From assembly GCA_020283715.1 (NCBI GenBank), contig JAIQCW010000314.1:1-64000 (forward strand): DNA of 64,000 nt, in the 5' to 3' direction. The notes under the pieces were generated by a model. It was not told the origin of the DNA, ran no database searches, and saw only the letters and a program-made list of their open reading frames with translations. Shown in pieces: positions 54,178-63,972 of this stretch; position 1 is the stretch's first letter; each line of letters opens with the position of its first letter. The DNA is from Cytauxzoon felis. Taxonomy: Eukaryota > Apicomplexa > Aconoidasida > Piroplasmida > Theileriidae. The position numbers and the translations under genes are program-made.

Positions 54178-54290
54178 TATAACAATTATATGGGGATAAT
54201 TTACACCACATTTCCACCATACCTATATTTCATTATTAACCACCATAATTTTTAAAACTGCCCCAGAATTGATATGGGGCTCCACCTGAG
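54178..54290. repeat. 3' flank duplicated with multi-pass genes, copy 2
   Basis: Counterpart of 45482-45600, with the same ggggataatttacac and aaaactgcccca strings and the same junction to a modular block. Confidence 0.8.
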
Positions 54291-54355
54291 GTCGTCTTGC
54301 AGACAGCTTCTCTATTTACTTCCCCCTCCGCTTCCCTGAGATCAGCTACGGGTAA
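54278..54355. repeat. Modular repeat block 31 (intergenic)
   Basis: A minimal block: cctgaggtcgtcttgcagacagctt and a GCT/AGC stem-loop; positional homologue of block 25. Confidence 0.9.
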
Positions 54356-54375
54356 TATACATCTATAACTTTCTT

Positions 54376-54405
54376 TAAATACGGGAGGGTATAATTTGGA
54401 ATAAA
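54376..54405 (+). promoter_or_regulatory. Conserved upstream box of multi-pass family, copy 4
   Basis: taaatacgggagggtataat then ttggaataaag, starting 59 bp before the ATG at 54435. Confidence 0.75.
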
Positions 54406-54434
54406 GAAAAATGGGAGGATGAAAAACAAATGAA

Positions 54435-56777
54435 ATGAGTCCCCATAATAATGTTGTTTCTGAAGATGCTACTCAGAAGCAGGTTAAGGAATGGATTGGT
54501 AAGGCTGCCATGTTTATGATGGGTTTTGTTATGTTAATGCCTCATCGTATAGCGTTATCATGTTCCCCTTATATTGTGAAAAGGTATCATTTACCTATGC
54601 CTACCGTTGGATTATTCATTTATAAAATTCATAGTCCCATGGAGCTTGCGAGTTTATGTGGTACGTTTTTGGCTAATGTTTTAACTTGGGTTAATGATGC
54701 TACCATTAATACAATGTATTTAAAGAGGTACTGTTCCATAACCTTCATGTGGTTAATGTTTCTTTGTTCTGTACTAACCTATTTCCTATTTGTATCCGGT
54801 GATGAATTTGGTTATTTAAATTATTTCTATTGGAATATGGTCTTCTTTACCTTTATATACGGATTCATGTCATCTTTTTCCTTCGGAGTTAATTTTAATA
54901 CTTCAATGGCTGCTGCTGGATTACCCACTTCAGGAGGATTTACATTTATGTTACATAAAGTCTATAAATGGCTTTACAACACATTTTATTGGGCTGAATA
55001 TGATTATTACCTCATGATTCTCCAAATATCCACCACTATTGGATTTTTTCTCTTTACTTCCATTTTGTGGACTGGGAATGAATTATTGCAAATAATGTGC
55101 CCATATTATGAAGAGTGGCAAATTAGAATAAAAATTCTAATAGCCAATGGAGTTCATTCACCAGATGGTGGCAATTGGAAAGTTGCTAAGCAAAGTAATA
55201 CTGGTGATGATGCTCCAGAGGATGTTAGAAGGATTGCCAACGTTATGAATAACGCTGAAGATCAAAATAAAGCCCGGTGGTTTAACACTACCATTCTAGA
55301 TGCACTTGGTGAAATTACATCTGATGATCAAGTTAAAAATGCTGGTATTGTGGCTTTAGTTATATTTGGCGTGGTAGGAATCGCAGGTTTAATTCGTGGA
55401 ATTATTCTTTGTTCAACGTTGTACGTGCACGATGAAGATGTTCTGAAAACTATAAGGAATTTTGGAATTTCATTTGTTGTCATATCCCTCATTCCTATCT
55501 TCTTTGGTGTTGTCATTGCCAATCACAGAGAAAAGGCTATGCTTCGTTGGTACACAGATCTAGATACCGGTAGAACTAAAAGAGGATTAAAAGATCTATC
55601 AAGTAATAGTAGTACTGATCCAAAAATTACCGGTTTTGGAACTGATACTAGCGGTAATAAAACTCAGGATCACGCTAAAAAATTTGCCAGGGCTAACTTT
55701 GTTGCGTCTGTGGGTATCGGTGTTTTAATAATTGTATTTATTGTAGTCGTTTTATTTTCTGTAATATTATTTAAAAAGGATAGGGATTCATTAGTTTCTG
55801 TTGTATTCCTCTTTACCTTTATCGTTGTACTAACTATTTCAGTATTTCTGGGTGTAATAATAGTTGGTAGTTTCACCATTATAGGTGAGACATTGGGACA
55901 GCAGTCACTTGTTAATAGCAGTGGTAAAATAAATGGTGGCATATTATTGTCTTATCTAGTAGTATCTATAACTACAGCATCATTTATGATTTTCATTAAG
56001 AGAATGCCTTATATTTACTGCATTATTTGGAGCTTCTTAATCTATGGTTTAGGTGTTGCTATTTTATCAGCCATAAATGTGGACACAGGTATAAAGAAAT
56101 TATTTAAGGGCGATGAACATGCCGGAAAAGATTGGTCTCCTATTGGTATGCTTACATTATCTATGGGTATTGTTTATTTTTTTTACCCGAGTATTTCTCC
56201 GTACCAATTGGTCGATGACGAGGATGTTGCCAATAGTATTGAACTTTGGGCACTATTAATATCATCGATCCCCACTCTCGCCGTAGCTCTTTTGGATATT
56301 GATTATAATCCGGGCAAGAAACATTGGTACGTAATTGGGCCCAATAGAAGGTGGTATAAAAATCCTGCTGATAAAATTCATAAGGAAACAGTTTCCAATC
56401 CTGCAAATGAGACCAACAAAGATTACACCGATGTTAGCAATTTTACATCTGATCAACATGCATGGTGGCATCTTACGTGGGTATTCATCATTCCATACTA
56501 TTTGATTATTTTCCTATTCTTTACTATGTTACACTTCCCAGAGGGTAGAATTGGTAAATTTTTTAAAGGACACTCTGTTAGAACAGCATTACTATCAGTT
56601 TCATTTAATACAGTAGAAGAATTGATGGAAGTTGTAGGTTTTGCCGGAGGTGGCATGCAAACTGGATTTAATGGTCCAATCACACAGTTCAACGTTCTAT
56701 TGTCTTATTTCGTGATGACAGTATCCATGTTTGCTGGTGACGTGTATAATTTTTTTAGAAGGCCTATGACATTTTAG
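54435..56777 (+). CDS. Multi-pass membrane protein (Tpr-like family, member 4)
   Basis: A single exon of 780 residues. The N-terminal domain is shared with the other members (AAMFMMGFVMLMPHRIALSC, then segments to about residue 220). The centre differs from all siblings: about residues 225-560 carry a soluble stretch followed by six or so additional membrane segments (for example AGIVALVIFGVVGIAGLI, SVGIGVLIIVFIVVVLFSVIL, VVFLFTFIVVLTISVFLGVII). The C-terminal domain begins DWSPIGMLTLSMGIVYFFYP and ends VVGFAGGGMQ. Intact frame, upstream box and spacing as in the family. It is either an ancestral full-length form or a third type of central cassette. Confidence 0.82.
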   Translation: MSPHNNVVSEDATQKQVKEWIGKAAMFMMGFVMLMPHRIALSCSPYIVKRYHLPMPTVGLFIYKIHSPMELASLCGTFLANVLTWVNDATINTMYLKRYCSITFMWLMFLCSVLTYFLFVSGDEFGYLNYFYWNMVFFTFIYGFMSSFSFGVNFNTSMAAAGLPTSGGFTFMLHKVYKWLYNTFYWAEYDYYLMILQISTTIGFFLFTSILWTGNELLQIMCPYYEEWQIRIKILIANGVHSPDGGNWKVAKQSNTGDDAPEDVRRIANVMNNAEDQNKARWFNTTILDALGEITSDDQVKNAGIVALVIFGVVGIAGLIRGIILCSTLYVHDEDVLKTIRNFGISFVVISLIPIFFGVVIANHREKAMLRWYTDLDTGRTKRGLKDLSSNSSTDPKITGFGTDTSGNKTQDHAKKFARANFVASVGIGVLIIVFIVVVLFSVILFKKDRDSLVSVVFLFTFIVVLTISVFLGVIIVGSFTIIGETLGQQSLVNSSGKINGGILLSYLVVSITTASFMIFIKRMPYIYCIIWSFLIYGLGVAILSAINVDTGIKKLFKGDEHAGKDWSPIGMLTLSMGIVYFFYPSISPYQLVDDEDVANSIELWALLISSIPTLAVALLDIDYNPGKKHWYVIGPNRRWYKNPADKIHKETVSNPANETNKDYTDVSNFTSDQHAWWHLTWVFIIPYYLIIFLFFTMLHFPEGRIGKFFKGHSVRTALLSVSFNTVEELMEVVGFAGGGMQTGFNGPITQFNVLLSYFVMTVSMFAGDVYNFFRRPMTF

Positions 56778-56834
56778 ACGAATTTTGTTGTATGAAAATT
56801 TCTGTTGAATCCCATTACATATAAACTGAATATG

Positions 56835-56990
56835 ACCTCAAGTCTCCATATTGTCTTCAAACCAAGTTACAGCCATCTTTCCTTCCACTAGGCGTGGAGC
56901 ATCTCCACCCGAGGTCTTGCCACTCGCCGTGGAGGCTCTTCTATTTACCTATCCCTGAAGGGTATAACCACTCCCAGAGATCGTGGTATT
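56835..56990. repeat. Modular repeat block 32 (intergenic)
   Basis: ccactaggcgtgg, ccactcgccgtgg, ccctgaaggg and ccactcccagagatcgtgg. Confidence 0.88.
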
Positions 56991-57304
56991 GATATTTTAC
57001 TCATATTAATTTCATATAGAGATATAATTTGAAGAAGCATTATGAAAATATGTCGAATTTTATCGCCACTGTAACACAACCAACGATTTTTTTGGCATCC
57101 CAAAAAGTATAATGACCGCTTAGAATCGTTGAGAAATAATACTCGAGATTTCATACATAAAAAACTTGAAATCATAAACAATACCACATACTAATTAAAC
57201 TTTAATCTAACATTAATAAAATAAATCATTCATAGAGCTCTCTCCATATGTCTTATACCATCTGTCACATCTACCCCGTGATGCCCATTTACTTGTCTTC
57301 ACAC
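56991..57304. other. Intergenic region, possible minus-strand remnant
   Basis: A minus-strand frame at about 57187-57000 (SRVLFLNDSKRSLYFLGCQ) has some coding character but runs into repeat sequence and has no recognised domain or partner exons. Treated as unassigned. Confidence 0.35.
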
Positions 57305-57515
57305 TGATTTCCTGCCGTCAGCTTCCTTATTTACTTCCCCCTTCGCTTCCCTGAGATCAGATGCGGGTATTCCACTTGAGGTCAAATTACTACCTTCACA
57401 TTGCCACGATCTCCGGGAGTGGCTATACTCTTTAGAGATATGTAATTAGAAGAAGCCGCCACGGCAGTGGAACGAAAGTTGTATTGGACCTCAGGTGTAG
57501 AGGTGAGTGGAATAT
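57305..57515. repeat. Modular repeat block 33 (intergenic)
   Basis: cctgccgtcag, GCT/AGC stem-loop, gccacgatctccgggagtggc, ctctttagag and a shortened gccacggcagtgg core. Confidence 0.9.
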
Positions 57516-57744
57516 TGATTATAAATCGAGCGGAGAAGATTATTATGATATAATTATTATAAGGTATAAATATGTGTAGTTGGTTAATAACAAATTTACA
57601 ATAGACATGTGACAATTAAATTAATTAAAATTCTACTTCATTTGTGGGATTATTTTTTAATTCGACTACATTTATATATACCCCCTATTATTACAATTGT
57701 ATTAGTTCCTATTCCCGCACACCATCAATCTTAGTTCGTCTCGC

Positions 57745-57960
57745 AGACAACTCTCACTGAGGCCCAATTCTAGTCTCTTTCCCACTCGCCGTGGCGGCCT
57801 TCCTTATTTATTTCCCCTTCGCTTCCCTGAGATCAGCTACGGGTTTATGCCACGAACTCCGGGAGTGGTTCTACTCTTTAGAGATAGGTAATTGGAAGAA
57901 GTCTCCACGGCAGTGGGAAGGGGGTTGTAACCTCAGATAGAGGCTGACCTCTATTGGAGA
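57745..57960. repeat. Modular repeat block 34 (intergenic)
   Basis: ccactcgccgtgg, GCT/AGC stem-loop, gccacgaactccgggagtgg, ctctttagag, ccacggcagtgg. Confidence 0.9.
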
Positions 57961-58036
57961 GCTATTGATGATAAAATTATAGCGCAAGGCATGTGGAAGT
58001 GTAATAAGGAATTGATTTTCGTGTTGAATAATGAGT

Positions 58037-59733
58037 TTACAAGTCGACGGTTGTGAACCAATTTTTGATTTCTTGGATCATTTCAATCGAGTCGGGGAAA
58101 TCTGTGTTGATGTTCAGTGGCCAATGAATGAACATACCACAGTCGTTTAGAACGTCGATAAACGCTTGATTTGTATATTCAAATTGCTGAGTATTGAATT
58201 TGACATTGAGATAATCGATAAAATCTGCATTTAAACAATCTGAATATATCCATAGGCCTTCAACGATATTTGAATCATTGACGTCGATACAAAATTCAAA
58301 ACCACCAAAATCAAATCTATTCTTCAAGACTTTACAATTCAAATGACGATTACCGTAGATCCAATTCTCGTCCTATTGAATGCTCATCAATCACATCTCA
58401 ATTCCAACCCACCGTCAATTTATTATAACAACTCGTGAATGCATCATCATTCAAATCGAATGTCTTATCAATATATATTATCTAATCATTATCATAACTT
58501 TGTATTGACAGCATGCAAGTGAGTTATTGTGTATTGGTACGTTCAATCCGCTACCTTATCTTCAACTAGGCGTTCCTTTGTCTTGCAGACGGTTCTCCAC
58601 TTGAGGTCTAATCCTGCCGTCAGCTTCTCTATTTACTTCCCCCTCCGCTTCCCTGAGATCAGCTGCGGGTTTATGCCACGATCTCCGGGAGTGGCTCTAC
58701 TCTTTAGAGATAGGTAATTGAAAAGGCTCCATGCAAATGGGAAGGTGGTTGTAACCTCGGGTGGAGGAGCTGTCTGCAAGACCAACCTGAGCTCAGAACT
58801 ATCTGCATAACAGAAGGTTGATTCCAATCAGTGGAATCGACAATAACTTTCACTGTAATGCTTGGCAGAACTTCAACTTACATCTTTATTTTGTACGCCA
58901 TAATGCTCTACAGCTTCGTTGATAATTGCGCTGCAGATTTCATCGTGATTTGTGTCAGGCTTAAATTGCTGAAGGTTTGTTACACGCGCTTTAACGCTTT
59001 TAATATTGTGTTTCTGGTGGTTTAGGATTATAAATTCATTCAACTCACGACAAGTTTTGATCTATCGGGTGTTAAATATTTATCTAAGGACCCTTTATTA
59101 ACATTTATTAACAATGTACCTAGAAAAGTCGATTCCAAATACTGTATGAAAATACCATGATGTAGAGCAATATTGGACATAAGTTTAAACGCGGCACCGG
59201 AGAACTGAATATATCATTAATTGTGCGAGAGACTTTAGACATACCTTCAACCCATCAACGCAAAGGTCATTCCTACCCATGGGTGAACATTTATGTTTAA
59301 TGACCTTTTCAACAGCGCTACATATCAATTTTGAATTATTATTAAAATTGTAATTCTTGGAATCTGATATAAACGTAAAACATGTATTACCGAGGTCCTG
59401 TACGAATTCATATCATCAATCTGAAATACATACTTGATAGACAGCTCCTCCACCTGTAGGACGTCTTACAGGCTTAACATTATCATTTTTAATATTGACA
59501 AGATTACATTCTGACCATATATTTTGGTGTCTCCCAATAATGACGCATGGTGAATTGCGCCAAAAATAGATTAGTGGTATTTGAGATTTAGTAATGTTTA
59601 ATTTACTCTTGTCATAACTACACATTAAATAATATTCTAAAGCTAAATTAAAGTAAATATCATTCTCTTTGGAAAAAACAACAGTTAATTTATTGAATAA
59701 TACTTTGGATTTATTAATTAATTGTCTAAACAT
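58037..59733 (-). CDS. LplA: Lipoate-protein ligase A family (seven exons)
   Basis: Exons: 59733-59434, 59397-59245, 59204-59156, 59119-59049, 59013-58882, 58463-58413, 58372-58037; 363 residues, all phases consistent. The LplA/BPL catalytic fold is clear: PLIYFWRNSPCVIIGRHQN, VRRPTGGGAVYQDLGN (lipoyl-AMP site), MGRNDLCVDGLKFSGAAFK with the catalytic Lys, LHHGTLLINVN, and the C-terminal accessory domain starting KLTDENWIYGN. It attaches scavenged lipoate to E2/H proteins; the N-terminus (MFRQLINKSKVLFNKLTV) is Lys/Arg-rich without acidic residues and could be a mitochondrial targeting peptide, as for apicomplexan LipL1. Intron 5 (58464-58881) holds a repeat block. Confidence 0.9.
58560..58800. 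repeat. Modular repeat block 35 (LplA intron 5)
   Basis: gtcttgcagac, cctgccgtcag, GCT/AGC stem-loop, gccacgatctccgggagtggc, ctctttagag, ctccatgcaaatgg, agctgtctgcaagac. Confidence 0.9.
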
Positions 59734-59830
59734 TTTATTTTGAATCTCAAATATAATACAATTGTCTCCTAATAATACTAACCATTATATTATTAATCTT
59801 TATCAACCACATTATTAAATTTCCTATCGA

Positions 59831-59903
59831 GCCTCTTTAGCTCAGTTGGTAGAGCGCCAGACTTTTAATCTGGTGGTCAGGGGTTCGAGCCCCCTAGGAG
59901 GCT
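59831..59903 (+). tRNA. trnK-UUU: tRNA-Lys(UUU)
   Basis: A 73-nt cloverleaf without intron: acceptor gcctctt/aggaggc with one G-U pair, D arm gctcagttggtagagc, anticodon arm ccaga-cttttaa-tctgg (anticodon TTT), variable loop tggtc, T arm agggg-ttcgagc-cccct. Internal A box (tagctcagttggt) and B box (ggttcgagccc) for RNA polymerase III are intact. A short T run (tttttt) beginning about 9 nt downstream serves as terminator. The 97-bp gap to LplA and 160-bp gap to the RCC1-like gene are otherwise empty. Confidence 0.97.
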
Positions 59904-60064
59904 GACTAATTTTTTTAAACATAGACAACGTATATATTTATTTTAACTATTATTAACAATTACAACTGAATTATTGAATGAACAATTTATATATTTGACA
60001 TTTTTACTAAAACTGTCATCTCCGCCTACTCTAATCTCCTCTGGCCTTGTTATGCATCTGCCTT

Positions 60065-63000
60065 CTATTGTGTAAATGATTCATTTACCGATATAAACAT
60101 ACTATTTATATTCAATTGCTTTAAATTATTATTTCCCCAGCCGTAAATACGGCCATTATACAATAGTGAGATGCAATGGGTATTACCGCACGATAATGAT
60201 TTTATTCTATCGGCCAGTTTGACGAATTGGATCGTATCCATCTTTATACTACCACATTGACCACTTTTATTATCTCCAGATGATAATATATAACCATTGT
60301 TACTGAATTATATATATTATTCGAATTTATTTGAACTCGGGATATTGATTCCACATAATGTAGCCATGTCTCCAACAGGAGTTCACAAGAGGTTATAACC
60401 TTATGTTCGTCTTGCAGACGGCCCCCTGTACTTACTTCCCCGTATACGGCAATGCCACTCCCGGAGATCGTGATGGAACTGTAGAGGATGTAACCTCAAG
60501 TGGAATACCTGGAAGCGATCTACGGGAGCTGGAAGGGGAAGTAAATAGAAGAGCTGACGGCAGGACTAATTCAAGTGGAAAGATCAGCCTTATACTACGT
60601 TCGTGTGATACTAACTTGGTATTGATGTGTAAGATTGTGAAGTTGCTTCCTGTGACTAGATTCGGTTGGTAGATATTGATGATGTTGTTATAATGTTGTG
60701 GTAAATATTTATTGACATTTATGGGGTTGTATTGCAAGTGTCTATATCAATATTATAATTGAATATGATATACTAACCGTTCCTTTTGATTGTAATAAAT
60801 TGTTTGTCTTTTGGAGGGTACTAATGATTAATGAACATCTTTTTGATGATAATTATCAACATACCATAATTTTTGACACAATTCTTATATGTATCATCTA
60901 ATAATAATGAACGACCCCTAGTATCTCCCAAAAATAACTGCGATGATGAATCATCACCAAATCTATAATTATGGGGCATTTTATTGTAAGATTACGGGGA
61001 AATTTACGTATAGATATTATTTTTATCATCTATACAGATGGTATGATTGCTTCCACAAGAGACATTTACAATTTTATTATGGGGATTATTAAATTTTACC
61101 TGAAATGGAAATATGGGGTCTAAAATTAATTAATACTTTTGTCATTGGTATATTATCATGATCTTTTCCCTTATTATTTACATTGTATACAAGGTATGTA
61201 GAATCAGTAGTTGTCCTCATAGGTTTCTTACCACATTGACCATAGAAGTTATCACCAATACAATCTATAATGTATATATTGTATCCAATTAGATGAGATT
61301 ATTCATACAGAGAGCTCTCCATCTGAGATCCAATCACCGTTGGTCTTGCAGACAGCTCTTCTAATTACCTATCTCTAAAGAGTAGAGCCACTCCCGGAGA
61401 TCGTGACTGTGAAGAGGTATTGATTGACCTCAAGTGGATTACCCGCAGCTGATCTCAGGGAAGCGAAGGGATAACTAAATAGAGAAGCTGTCTACAAGAC
61501 AACCTCAGGTCGAACACTTAGTTGTATATAAGGTGAAGCATAGATATAAATACATGAAGATAAATTAAATATATAATTCCACTAAGCCATACATAATGAT
61601 ACCAATCTCTATTTACTTTATCCTTATCATAAGGTGGAAATCCATAATCCTGTTGATAATCAATCCATCTTTTACCGTGTTCAATGATGAAATTATCAAA
61701 TTATTATGAAATTTAATTCTAAGAATTTAACCTGTATATTTAATATACCATTAATCTTAGATTTAATTGCAGGCTTATCATTTTCATTAAGACCAGTCGA
61801 TGCATCTACATCCAAATCCGAATGGTATTCCCACTTCTTACCTCTACCATACCAATGATTTGTAGCAGTACTACCAGTAACACCAGTTTGATAATACAAG
61901 AGTAGAGGTGTTTCAAGTTTAGGAGTACCATCTTTCACTTCATAAAATACCCATACTTTCTTATTTGCAGCAATAGTTATAGTGCTATTAGAATCCAATT
62001 CCTGAATACCCCTGATTGGAATTCCGTAATGTGTAATCCTATTTATCATCATAGCACCACTATAAGAGTGACGGTAACCTATGAAACCGGTAATTGTGTT
62101 ATTAGAATCTACAGTAATATTGTCACCCTGAGGGGTTGCTTTATATTGACTAGTTTCCACAAGCTTAATTTCGTATTTATTTTTGAGTTCCTCGAGATGA
62201 GTTCTAAGTGAACTAGCAGCACTCATATCATCTGGATCTACACTGGAAAGAGTACCCTCTAATGTCCATGTTTGTCCTCTCTTGTAATAATCCCACGTTG
62301 ATTCGCTTTGTCTCTTAACACAAATAATTAATGGAAATTCATGCTCAGTATCATTATTTTGGCTGTAATATACAAAAACTGCTGTAACGCCTGTAGTTTC
62401 GGGTATTTCCTTCAATGGAATATCATTATGCTTAACTGAACCTAATTTGAATTGAGTAGTTCCATTACCAATTTTATGATCATATCTGATATAGTCTCTT
62501 GGTACTTTCGTATCATCACCGACCTCTTTAGTAACAGTAATCACTCTCTTGCTAGGATCATTATTATCACCCGTTACATATTTAATAGTATTAGAGATGC
62601 CCGTCTGCTTGGGAGCATAATCCAATTTTAAAATGTACTGTGGTTTAGGATAACCTGGATTACTAGCAACTGCAGTGTTAATTATACCGAGTTGATCTTT
62701 AAGATCAGTACCAATTGTAGTACCATTCTCAGCCGGTTTTATATTAGTAAAATTAGTTGTAACATTTTCCCATGTAAATCTACCATCACTCTCCTTCTTC
62801 CGCTTATACCATATATTGTTATCAGAAGTTTCAGTATTATCCTTTGTATGATCCTTTGATAGGCATATTAACAGAGGTTTCTCGCGATTTCCACCAGCTT
62901 CTTGTGATGTAAAATATACAAATACACCTCCATTATCTCCGGGTGTAAAACTACTAAGCTCATTTGTAAGTTCTTTTATCACATGACCGTATATTGTTAT

Positions 63001-63972
63001 CCGATTTATCTTTTGATTTTCTGGAATAGGGTGTTTAAAACCTTTATACGTTCGATCACTGCCACTTTCTTCAACTGCTGTAACACTAATTGTATCATTA
63101 CCAGGACGTCCTTTGTATGCAGCATTCTCCCCAAGCTTAACTTCAAATTTCCCTTTAACATCATCAAGTTTACTTTGAAGTGTTTGAAGACCAGCACCTG
63201 GACTTTCTGGATTTACACCTTGAAGTTCAGTTTCTACCTCCCATGAATTCCCTCTCTTATAATATTTCCAAGGCTGTTGGCCTGTACTAACACAGACAAT
63301 TAGAGGAAATTCATGATCGTCATCTCCAGTTTGGCGATAATATACATAGACTGCTGTAACACCTGTATTCCCTTGTACTCCACTCAATACCTGATCGTTA
63401 TGAGTAACTGAATCTAAATTGAATGTACCTCCACCACTACGTGCATGCTTATATCTAACATAATTAGTTGGTACTATATTTCCATCACCATCCTTCTTTT
63501 CAACTTTAATTTGATTGGTTCCAGATCCATATAAAGCACCCTTATCAGCTTGGTCACTGGTAGGTGCTACACTTGTATCAATTTCAATTCCTCCACCACC
63601 TTTTTTCATTTCATTCATCTGATCCCATGTCCATAATATTAATTATGTATCCTCTTTCCACTCTTCGTGGTTGTCTCATTTATTTCCCCCTCCAGCTCCC
63701 ATGGATCGCTTCCGAGTTAAAAGTAAAACTTACATAATTTCCCGTCTTCTGTAATAAATGCAGCATGAGAATCACCAACACTCATCTTTTTTATTCTAAT
63801 TGACGAGAAAAATGAACGCTCAGGAAACTCTAGAGTTTCAACATTGTTAACCTTTCCCTCTTCAATAACCTTCGACACATCACGTATAACACATACTGAA
63901 CGCATTTCAGATTAATAATTATCCATCATTCTCACCTTTACCATCAGATTTCAGCAAATAAACCTCATTCAT
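60065..63972 (-). CDS. RCC1-like beta-propeller protein (eight exons, one giant intron)
   Basis: Exons: 63972-63936, 63895-63734, 61264-61137, 61099-61008, 60962-60865, 60820-60778, 60741-60616, 60302-60065; 307 residues, every junction in phase. RCC1 repeats are evident: VGDSHAAFITEDGKLYCIGDNFYGQCG across the giant intron, VSCGSNHTICIDDKNNIYTFGDDSSSQL, and SLSCGNTHCISLLYNGRIYGWGNNN. RCC1-type propellers act as guanine exchange factors or protein scaffolds; the specific partner is unknown. With about five visible blades the protein is short, so more 5' exons may lie beyond the window, although the ATG at 63972 is a plausible start. Intron 2 (61265-63733, 2469 bp) encloses another open reading frame; intron 7 holds a repeat block. 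Confidence 0.8.
60405..60580. repeat. Modular repeat block 36 (RCC1-like intron 7)
   Basis: gtcttgcagac, ccgtatacgg, ccactcccggagatcgtg, gcgatctacgggagc and ctgacggcagg. Confidence 0.9.
61315..61515. repeat. Modular repeat block 37 (RCC1-like intron 2, left)
   Basis: gtcttgcagac, ctctaaagag, gccactcccggagatcgtg, agctgatctcagggaagc, agctgtctacaagac. It lies on one side of the nested ORF. Confidence 0.9.
61696..63618 (-). pseudogene. Displaced FAINT-loop array nested in RCC1-like intron
   Basis: An open frame of 640 codons from the first Met; the frame is open a few codons further upstream and there reads LILWTWDQM, the end of the last N-terminal membrane segment of the multi-pass family. It continues KKGGGGIEIDTS, equivalent to GCGGVEIDIS in member 1, then five to six FAINT-like units (for example VTAVYVYYRQTGDDDHEF...KYYKRGNSW). 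It stops before any C-terminal membrane domain. There is no signal peptide and no upstream family box. So it is the loop cassette of a multi-pass gene, cut out near the membrane boundary and placed, on the same strand, within the RCC1-like intron between two modular repeat blocks. Whether it is expressed is unknown. Confidence 0.75.
63655..63718. repeat. Modular repeat block 38 (RCC1-like intron 2, right)
   Basis: ccactcttcgtgg (a decayed ccactcgccgtgg) and a stem-loop agctcccatggatcgct; abuts the 5' edge of the displaced loop array. Confidence 0.88.

Noticed and set aside
2482..63718. CRISPR-like arrays from the recurring short repeats
   Set aside because: Modules differ, occur in both orientations, have no regular unique spacers, and the organism is a eukaryote with spliced genes.
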